DNA of 11,747 bases, taken from Oscillospiraceae bacterium (GTDB taxonomy: Bacteria > Bacillota > Clostridia > Oscillospirales > Oscillospiraceae). Location of the stretch: the NCBI GenBank assembly GCA_016286595.1, contig JAEETR010000099.1, positions 1 through 11,747 of the forward strand, written 5' to 3'. Of the stretch, positions 7,462 to 11,747 are shown piece by piece (positions within the stretch are counted from its first letter, which is position 1; every line of letters begins with the position of its first letter). Both the position numbers and the translations under genes were made by a program. Below the pieces are notes generated by a model, which was not told where the DNA came from, did no database searches, and worked only from the letters and a program-made list of their open reading frames with translations.

Positions 7462-8238
7462 TCAAATCATCCCGCTGGCTCTCATTGACACGAAATCGTC
7501 GTGGGCCACCACCAGATGATCCAGCAGCGTAATGCCCACCGCCTCCAGCGCCGCGGCGGAGCGCAGGGTGGAGGTCTTGTCCTCCTCTGAGGGGACGGCT
7601 ATGCCGCTGGTGTGGTTGTGGGCGAGGATCACGGCGGAGGCGCCCAGCATCAGCGCGGCCTCCACTATCTTCCTGACGCTGACGGTCACGGTGTTCACGC
7701 TGCCCCGGCTCAGCAGGGACGAGCCGAGCACCGCGGATTTCGCGTCCAGCGCCACGAGATAGAAGCTCTCGTCCTGTCCGCCCACGAAAAGGGGCAGAAC
7801 GTACTGGCCCGCCTCCTCCGGCGTGGTGATGAAGAAGGGGTTTTCCGTCTTTTTCATAAAGTATCGGCGGGCCAGCTGGGGGATGAGATGGATGAGGGTG
7901 GCGGCGCCGTCGCCGACTCCGGGCACCTTCTTCAGCTCGTGGACCGGCGCGTCGAACACGGCGGTCAGGGACCCGAACCGGTCCATCAGGGCGTGAGCCG
8001 TGCCGTTGGTGTCGGAGCGGGGCTTCGCGAAGAACAGCAGAAGCTCCAGCACGTTGTGGTCGTCGAAGCTGTCCAGCCCGTGGGCGTTGAACCGCTCCCG
8101 CATGCGCTGCCGGTGACCGGCGTGGGGTGAACCGTCCGGCAGCACCCGGCCGCTGAAGGCCCCGGCGGCGGCGTATGTTATTTCATTGTTGGGGGCCGCG
8201 GCGCGGGTTTTATCCGCCGGGTCCTGCTTTTTATCCAT
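7462..8238 (-). CDS. radC: RadC/YeeS-type JAB-domain protein
   Basis: The 258-residue product starts at the ATG at 8236-8238 behind a near-perfect GGAGGT. After a disordered N-terminus of about 35 residues comes HAGHRQRMRERFNAHG, then a helix-hairpin-helix-like VPGVGDGAA (105-113). The C-terminal JAB/MPN domain carries the metal-binding motif AHNHTSGIAVPSEED, with H207, H209 and D220 as predicted zinc ligands. The usual family form is HNHPSG, so proline is replaced by threonine here. RadC was once assigned to DNA repair, but its biochemical role remains unresolved; JAB domains are often metalloproteases. It is the first gene of the radC-uvrB-ddh tandem and is read from a probable promoter at 8268-8296, divergent from rplJ. 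Confidence 0.9.
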   Translation of the reverse strand: MDKKQDPADKTRAAAPNNEITYAAAGAFSGRVLPDGSPHAGHRQRMRERFNAHGLDSFDDHNVLELLLFFAKPRSDTNGTAHALMDRFGSLTAVFDAPVHELKKVPGVGDGAATLIHLIPQLARRYFMKKTENPFFITTPEEAGQYVLPLFVGGQDESFYLVALDAKSAVLGSSLLSRGSVNTVTVSVRKIVEAALMLGASAVILAHNHTSGIAVPSEEDKTSTLRSAAALEAVGITLLDHLVVAHDDFVSMRASGMI

Positions 8239-8267
8239 GGGCCGACCTCCGATAATATGACAGGATG

Positions 8268-8296
8268 ATTTTACCACGTGGAAAAGCCCGGCACAA
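8268..8296 (-). promoter_or_regulatory. Probable sigma-A promoter of radC
   Basis: On the minus strand TTGTGC (8291-8296), a 17-bp spacer and TAAAAT (8268-8273) lie about 30 nt ahead of the radC start, leaving a short leader with GGAGGT. The -35 match is weak and the -10 good. Confidence 0.5.
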
Positions 8297-8381
8297 GACG
8301 AAAGAGGCGGCGGCGCATAAATTTTCTTCTCCCGCGGTGACGTCCGGGGGCAAAAAATGCCGATATATCTCAAAAACGCTG

Positions 8382-8410
8382 TTGACAAACGGGGAGAATG
8401 CTGATATTAT
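8382..8410 (+). promoter_or_regulatory. Strong sigma-A promoter of rplJL
   Basis: A perfect TTGACA (8382-8387), a 17-bp spacer and TATTAT (8405-8410) predict a transcript starting near 8417, just before the L10 leader. Confidence 0.88.
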
Positions 8411-8416
8411 AGCGGA

Positions 8417-8510
8417 GCGTTCCAAAGACAGCAGGTGGCGAAAGCCGTAATTCCTGCCGAGGAGAGCTTCATAAGCTGTCACGTCTTTGCGCTTGCGCAA
8501 AGGCTTTTTT
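8417..8510 (+). ncRNA. L10 leader (ribosomal protein autoregulatory RNA)
   Basis: The untranslated region ahead of rplJ has the layout of the L10 leader. GACAGC (8427-8432) can pair with GCTGTC (8475-8480) and CAGG (8432-8435) with CCTG (8453-8456). GGC-GAAA-GCC (8437-8446) is a GNRA-capped hairpin. The conserved TGCCGAGGA stretch and an AGCTT-CAT-AAGCT hairpin (8465-8477) follow. In Firmicutes this RNA binds L10, alone or with L7/L12, and sets rplJL expression by attenuation. AAAGAC (8424-8429) can also pair with GTCTTT (8483-8488), the left arm of the terminator, giving a plausible switch. Confidence 0.88.
8483..8510 (+). terminator. Attenuator terminator inside the L10 leader
   Basis: GTCTTTGCG and CGCAAAGGC pair around a CTTG loop (8483-8504), with one G-U wobble, followed by six T residues (8505-8510). 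It lies before the rplJ start, so it acts as an attenuator and not as an operon end. Confidence 0.85.
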
Positions 8511-8551
8511 GTTTTGGGCGCACATTTTTTTAACGGAGGTGAAAAAACTGT

Positions 8552-9085
8552 ATGCCTAATGCAACCGTCATGAGTGAGAAGCAGGCCGTGGTCGAGGCCC
8601 TTACCGAAAAGCTCAAGAACGCCGCATCCTGCGTTCTGGTGGACTACTCCGGTATCAACGTCGCCAACGACACCGCCCTGCGCCGCGACATGCGCGAGGC
8701 CGGCGTGGATTATTCCGTCGTGAAGAACACGCTGCTGCGCTTCGCCATCAACAACGCCGGTTTCGAGGAGCTCGATCCCCTGCTCAACGGCTCTACCGCC
8801 ATCGCCGTGGGTTCCGATCCCATCGCTCCGGCCAAGATCGTGAACAAGTACGTCAAGCAGCTGACCAACCACTTCAGCATAAAGGGTGGTTTCGTCGACG
8901 GTAAGGTCTGCTCCGTGGATGAGCTGGTGTCCATCGCCGACATCCCCGAGCTGCCCGTACTCCAGGCCCAGTTCCTGGGCACCATGCTGGCCCCCATCAC
9001 GAGCCTTGCCATCGTTCTCAAGGCCATCGCCGAGAAGGGCGGCGCCACTTTCGAGGAGCCTGCCGAGGCCCCCGCGGAAGCCTGA
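8552..9085 (+). CDS. rplJ: 50S ribosomal protein L10
   Basis: The 177-residue protein begins MPNATVMSEKQAVVEALTEK and shows typical L10 features: a CVLVDYSGINV segment, a DYSVVKNTLLRFA segment and an alanine/glutamate-rich C-terminal helix that anchors L7/L12 dimers. L10 forms the base of the ribosomal stalk that recruits translation GTPases. GGAGGTG lies 10 nt ahead of the ATG; a second in-frame ATG at 8570 has no ribosome site. Expression is governed by the leader and attenuator just upstream. rplL follows by 50 nt. The usual neighbours rplK, rplA and rpoB are absent. Confidence 0.97.
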   Translation: MPNATVMSEKQAVVEALTEKLKNAASCVLVDYSGINVANDTALRRDMREAGVDYSVVKNTLLRFAINNAGFEELDPLLNGSTAIAVGSDPIAPAKIVNKYVKQLTNHFSIKGGFVDGKVCSVDELVSIADIPELPVLQAQFLGTMLAPITSLAIVLKAIAEKGGATFEEPAEAPAEA

Positions 9086-9135
9086 AATCAAACCAATAAC
9101 ATCACTACGAAAATTTCTACAGGAGGAAATTTATA

Positions 9136-9513
9136 ATGGCTAGCGAAAAAACTGCTGCTCTGATCGAGGAGATCAAGGCTCTGTCCGTTCTCGAGCTTTC
9201 CGAGCTCGTTAAGGCTCTCGAGGAGACCTTCGGCGTCTCCGCCGCCGCCATGGCCGCTCCCGCTGCCGGCGCCGCCGCTGCCGGCCCCGCCGTCGAGGAG
9301 CAGACCGAGTTCGACGTTATCATGACCGACTTCGGCGCCACCAAGCTGCAGGTCATCAAGGTCGCCCGTGAGATCACCGGTCTGGGCCTGGCCGATGCCA
9401 AGGCTCTCGTGGACAACGTCCCCGCCAAGATCAAGGAAGGCGTCAGCAAGGAAGAGGCCGAGGAGATCAAGGGCAAGTTCGAGGCTGTCGGCGCCAAGAT
9501 CGAGCTGAAGTAA
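9136..9513 (+). CDS. rplL: 50S ribosomal protein L7/L12
   Basis: This 125-residue acidic protein has the standard L7/L12 layout. An N-terminal dimerisation helix pair occupies roughly residues 1-35, and an alanine-rich hinge (AAAMAAPAAGAAAAGPA) lies around 36-52. The globular C-terminal domain contains EFDVIMTDFGATKLQVIKVAREITGLGLADAK, which contacts elongation factors. AGGAGG lies about 9 nt upstream of the ATG. Multiple L7/L12 dimers bind the L10 C-terminus. Codon use is biased toward GCC, CTC and AAG, as expected for a highly expressed gene. A strong terminator follows at about 20 nt, so rplJL forms a two-gene unit without rpoBC. Confidence 0.98.
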   Translation: MASEKTAALIEEIKALSVLELSELVKALEETFGVSAAAMAAPAAGAAAAGPAVEEQTEFDVIMTDFGATKLQVIKVAREITGLGLADAKALVDNVPAKIKEGVSKEEAEEIKGKFEAVGAKIELK

Positions 9514-9532
9514 TCGAACGCAACCGCATAAC

Positions 9533-9567
9533 AAAAAAAGAGCAGGTCGCAGGACCTGCTCTTTTTG
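9533..9567. terminator. Bidirectional intrinsic terminator between rplL and the repeat array
   Basis: GAGCAGGTC (9540-9548) and GACCTGCTC (9553-9561) form a perfect 9-bp stem with a GCAG loop, flanked by seven A on the left and five T on the right. It ends rplJL on the plus strand. On the minus strand it would end transcripts coming from the tnpB-like gene and the repeats. Confidence 0.93.
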
Positions 9568-9581
9568 CGTTTATCATGTGA

Positions 9582-9751
9582 GATTATTGCTGAGCGCGGC
9601 CCACGCGGATTGCGTCGGTACATAATAACCGAGGTCGGTTCGGTCATGGACTTTGCCTCAGCGCGGCCCACGCGGATTGCGTCGCGCCCGTCCGTGCAGC
9701 ATCGAAAACTGCACCGACTTTGCCTCAGCGCGGCCCACGCGGATTGCGTCG
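9582..9751 (-). CRISPR. CRISPR-like array: three 36-nt repeats, two 31-nt intervals
   Basis: Repeats lie at 9582-9617, 9649-9684 and 9716-9751, exactly 67 bp apart. On the plus strand repeats 2 and 3 are identical over 36 nt, starting GACTTTGCCTC and ending GGATTGCGTCG. Repeat 1 matches over its last 25 nt but only 6 of the first 11. The intervals (9618-9648 and 9685-9715) are unrelated to each other and both 31 nt. Read on the minus strand, following the tnpB-like gene, the degenerate repeat is the last one and its 3' end is decayed, as is common at the trailing end of CRISPR arrays. The repeat contains CGCG-TGGGC-CGCG, a small hairpin. No cas1/cas2 is present. Each interval also holds a 6-bp inverted repeat (AACCGA/TCGGTT; GTGCAG/CTGCAC), which is unusual for spacers, so a structured tandem intergenic repeat is the main alternative. 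Confidence 0.5.
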
Positions 9752-9945
9752 GCAAAGACGCCGAAACATGAACGCAATTTTTGTGTTATACGCTGTGAGC
9801 AGGTAGATAGCTTTTCAGATTTTCATCTGCGCTGACTATTTTCCCTTGCTCTTCTGCTGCCAAAGCGCCCTATGGCGCCATTAACGACAGCCCCGGACGG
9901 GCAATCGACCGGTTTTGGAGGTGCGAACCTCCCTGAGTTTTCGTG
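9752..9945 (-). ncRNA. Candidate reRNA/tracrRNA-like scaffold downstream of the tnpB-like gene
   Basis: No gene is visible between the tnpB-like stop and the first repeat, but on the minus strand the stretch is rich in stems. These are GGAGGT/ACCTCC (9917-9932), a nested stem with outer arms 9886-9891 and 9856-9861 and inner arms 9874-9878 and 9865-9869, and CAGAT-GAAA-ATCTG (9816-9829). Three segments are complementary to the adjacent repeat. UCAGCGC (9835-9829) pairs with GCGCUGA in its 3' half. AUUGCGUU (9778-9771) pairs with GACGCAAU in its 5' part, with one wobble. CUUUGCC (9757-9751) pairs with GGCAAAG near its 3' end but overlaps the repeat's first base. The first two lie in the nested antiparallel order expected of a tracrRNA. 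TnpB guide RNAs normally come from this position, just 3' of the gene. Complementarities of 7-8 nt can arise by chance, so this is a hypothesis. Confidence 0.4.
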
Positions 9946-11475
9946 TTAGCTTGCTCTTCTCGTGATTCCCATGCTTGCCAGTGTTTTGGGCGCGGCGCGG
10001 AGTTCGTCTATAACCTTATCGTGAAGAGAAACAAAGTCCTCATAGTCTTTTTTCAGGGCATTTCTGTCAAAAACATTGCCATCAGTATTCATGTGCTGTA
10101 AGAGAAATGCGGAGTACAGGTCGCGCTGTATTCTTTTGCCGTCCGGCATGATGTTCCAACGCTCGCTCAATTCTTTTTTCTGATAGTCGTCCGTTATGTG
10201 GTTGTATTGACTCGCTCTGACGGAGAGGGGAACTTTTACAACGCCGCCGTAACCTCGTGATTTCAGTTTCTGGTCCAGCAGCGCTACAAGGGATGCAGGG
10301 GCTTTGTTGCCCACCGATTTACCAAATCTCTTTTTTCGCTTGTATCTGCCGGTTTTCTCGGAAATCTCTGTTTTAAGTGCCCTGTGTGTCAACCCGGGCC
10401 AGGACATATCTTCAACATAAAACCGGTCTCCGAGAGACAGCAGGTGATTTGCCAGCTCGTTGTGTTGTCGTTTTCTTGTCTCGGCTTGCTGGAATTGCAG
10501 GAAGGCCAGCTGGCGCTGCTTTTTAATATACCTTTTGGATTTGTTTCGCGTAAGCTTGACGCCCCGTTTATAGGTGCCGTCCTTATTGTAATTGTCCGGA
10601 TTTGTCGCTCTGCGGCTTCTGTCCAGCTTGCGCTGGATAATACGCTTGGCTCGCTCGATATTCTGCACCTTGTCCGCCAGTTCCTTAAGTGCCGCTTCCG
10701 AGTCCGCGACATAGGCGATGGTCTGGGGGCCGATATCTATACCTACAGGGCCGACGCCGACGGGGTGAACGAGTTCGCTGTTTCTTTGCTTGACTGCGGG
10801 CAAGCCCTCAAGGGAGAGCTGAACGTACCATCTCGTTTTATTTTTCCCCGGCCTGCGTACGATTCGGCAGTACTTGACTCTTCTTTTCAGCATTTCGGTC
10901 TCGTAGCTGTTTGACGGATCCAGCTTTATTGGCAGCTTCAGGCCTTTCCAGGCAATATATGTGCCCTTGAACATTATTTCCACGCCGCCGCTTTGCCCGG
11001 CCACAGAGTAACCGCGAAGGGAGTTCAGGTCGCCTTTGCGCTTGAAATGTACCTTTCTGCCGTTTCTATAGAAGTAACTCTCAAAAGCGCGCCAAACCTG
11101 CGGCGCAATTCCGTGAACAGCAACACTGGAGCCGATGTTTTCGTTGAAATGCTTGTAAAACGCTTTTACATCGTATTTGAACGAATAGTCGGAGAAGCCG
11201 GCGTTTTGCCGCATCGTGTTGAGCTTCCCGTATAGCGCCTTTGTTTTTTTGGTATCCGCGGAGTTTTCGTTTCTCAGCGATACGATTTGAGCATAAACCG
11301 CATTATACTCTTCCGTTGCCTCCAGCTTGCGCAGTTTGTTAAGCTCAAAGCGGACGAGAGTGTTGTATATCTGCCGTGCTATCTCAAACCGTTTTTCAAG
11401 GCGGTCTGACTGCCATTTTTCAAGGACAAGAGGCAGAGTGATACTGCAGGTATCCGTGCTTGCTTTACCAGCCAT
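9946..11475 (-). CDS. TnpB-superfamily RuvC nuclease, zinc ribbon lost (possible CRISPR-associated form)
   Basis: The 509-residue protein belongs to the IS605 OrfB/TnpB superfamily, in a clostridial lineage typically ending QRDLYSAFL. The RuvC parts are VGIDIGPQT (D247), FYVEDMSW (E355) and QRDLYSAFL (D452), so all three catalytic acids are present. An arginine/lysine-rich stretch (275-325) includes KLDRSRRATNPDNYNKDGT, and FGKSVGNKAP is at 384-393. Between RuvC-II and III, where TnpB has two CxxC pairs, residues 420-451 contain no cysteine; the whole protein has only C10 and C203. The start at 11473-11475 follows GAGGTGG, and a good promoter lies upstream. No tnpA and no IS ends are visible. 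It is AT-richer than its neighbours, suggesting acquisition. TnpB proteins are RNA-guided DNA nucleases. With the adjacent repeats this could be a type V-like effector; a degenerate transposon remnant is the alternative. The family is certain, the role is not. Confidence 0.85.
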   Translation of the reverse strand: MAGKASTDTCSITLPLVLEKWQSDRLEKRFEIARQIYNTLVRFELNKLRKLEATEEYNAVYAQIVSLRNENSADTKKTKALYGKLNTMRQNAGFSDYSFKYDVKAFYKHFNENIGSSVAVHGIAPQVWRAFESYFYRNGRKVHFKRKGDLNSLRGYSVAGQSGGVEIMFKGTYIAWKGLKLPIKLDPSNSYETEMLKRRVKYCRIVRRPGKNKTRWYVQLSLEGLPAVKQRNSELVHPVGVGPVGIDIGPQTIAYVADSEAALKELADKVQNIERAKRIIQRKLDRSRRATNPDNYNKDGTYKRGVKLTRNKSKRYIKKQRQLAFLQFQQAETRKRQHNELANHLLSLGDRFYVEDMSWPGLTHRALKTEISEKTGRYKRKKRFGKSVGNKAPASLVALLDQKLKSRGYGGVVKVPLSVRASQYNHITDDYQKKELSERWNIMPDGKRIQRDLYSAFLLQHMNTDGNVFDRNALKKDYEDFVSLHDKVIDELRAAPKTLASMGITRRAS

Positions 11476-11505
11476 ATGACCACCTCGCTTTCTTTCTCTA
11501 TATTC

Positions 11506-11534
11506 ATTCTATACTAATAAAAATATAATTTCAA
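11506..11534 (-). promoter_or_regulatory. Sigma-A promoter of the tnpB-like gene
   Basis: On the minus strand TTGAAA (11529-11534), a 17-bp spacer and TAGAAT (11506-11511) sit in an AT-rich stretch about 30 nt ahead of the start codon. Transcription would begin near 11499 and could run through the gene, the scaffold region and the repeats to the terminator at 9533-9567. Confidence 0.75.
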
Positions 11535-11551
11535 CCCATTTATAAGCAATA

Positions 11552-11581
11552 AAAATCCCGCCACAGGCATGGCGGGATTTT
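11552..11581. terminator. Bidirectional terminator between the FTR-like gene and the tnpB-like gene
   Basis: AAAATCCCGCC (11552-11562) and GGCGGGATTTT (11571-11581) are perfectly complementary with an 8-nt loop. T-runs follow in both directions. It lies about 13 nt past the FTR-like stop codon and isolates that gene from the tnpB promoter. Confidence 0.88.
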
Positions 11582-11593
11582 CAAGCAGGCAAT

Positions 11594-11747
11594 TCAGTCC
11601 TTCGACTTGTAGTACAGCATGCAGTGGCAGTAGCCCTCGAAATCCGGGTCGGCTATCTGGTCCCGGAACTCTTTGCACATGCATTTGGTGTCCTCCGTGC
11701 GCTCAAGGCGGCAGGGGCAGTATCCGCCCTTCTGCTTCAGGCCCTCC
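11594..11747 (-). CDS. Ferredoxin-thioredoxin reductase catalytic-domain-like protein, C-terminal part (runs off window)
   Basis: The last 50 residues of a small protein are visible up to the stop codon at 11594-11596. They carry three paired-cysteine motifs, GGYCPCR, TKCMCKEF and GYCHCMLYY, in the order CPC, CxC, CHC found in the catalytic chain of ferredoxin:thioredoxin reductases. In that family four of the cysteines bind a [4Fe-4S] cluster and two form the redox disulfide. Spacing between the first and second pairs (9 residues) is shorter than in the plant enzyme, as in bacterial FTR-like proteins of about 100 residues. The N-terminus lies beyond the window. It may reduce a thioredoxin-like partner with electrons from ferredoxin, which is inference from the family. 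Confidence 0.83.
   Translation of the reverse strand, partial: EGLKQKGGYCPCRLERTEDTKCMCKEFRDQIADPDFEGYCHCMLYYKSKD

Noticed and set aside
8231..9091. Minus-strand open frame across the rplJ leader and gene
   Set aside because: It is antisense to rplJ and its promoter and leader, has no ribosome site, and has Gly/Val/His-rich antisense composition.
9565..9835. Two short plus-strand open frames over the repeats, both containing ASARPTRIAS
   Set aside because: The shared peptide reflects the DNA repeat. The 67-bp period shifts frame at each copy, no ribosome site is present, and the stretch follows a strong terminator.
11476..11551. IS605-type left end upstream of the tnpB-like gene
   Set aside because: The AT-rich stretch is explained by the promoter; no subterminal hairpin with a recognisable cleavage site or target pentanucleotide could be identified.

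Overview
The window looks like a chromosomal segment of a GC-rich member of the Clostridia, most likely an uncultured Oscillospiraceae-type gut bacterium. The evidence is a Firmicutes-type L10 leader ahead of rplJ, a DnaD/DnaI-type helicase-loading pair, a YabM/SpoVB-like flippase next to mazG (the Bacillus yabM-yabN order), a meso-diaminopimelate dehydrogenase and an FTR-like iron-sulfur protein. Most coding lines are about 60-65% G+C; lines sampled in the tnpB-like gene at the right are nearer 47%.

Layout. 1-2222: mazG (cut by the window edge) and a MurJ/SpoVB-family flippase on the minus strand, then an intergenic stretch with two perfect tandem DnaA boxes. 2223-4274: dnaI-like helicase loader and dnaD-like gene, minus strand, translationally coupled, from a clear sigma-A promoter. 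4330-8238: radC, uvrB and ddh read in tandem on the minus strand and end at a strong intrinsic terminator after ddh. 8268-8410: divergent promoters for radC (minus) and rplJ (plus). 8417-9567: an L10 leader RNA with attenuator, rplJ, rplL and a bidirectional terminator. 9582-11534: an AT-richer cassette on the minus strand. 11552-11747: a bidirectional terminator and the 3' end of an FTR-like gene.

The cassette is the notable part. It has its own promoter and a 509-residue TnpB-superfamily protein that keeps the three RuvC acidic residues but has lost the zinc-ribbon cysteines. About 195 nt of hairpin-rich non-coding sequence follows the stop codon. Next come three direct repeats with an exact 67-bp period: 36-nt repeats separated by two 31-nt intervals, the promoter-distal repeat degenerate at its 3' end. 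The unit closes at the terminator it shares with rplL. The non-coding stretch holds short segments complementary to the two halves of the repeat in the correct nested order for a tracrRNA:crRNA duplex. I read this as a possible TnpB-derived, CRISPR-associated nuclease, resembling type V-U effectors or the transposon-CRISPR intermediates described from TnpB lineages. The nuclease family assignment is firm. The CRISPR role is a hypothesis, because the same repeats could be an ordinary structured intergenic repeat family.

The left three quarters of the window is housekeeping: replication initiation (DnaD, DnaI, DnaA boxes), DNA repair (UvrB, RadC), nucleotide-pool sanitation (MazG), cell-wall precursor synthesis and export (Ddh, flippase) and the ribosomal stalk (L10, L7/L12).
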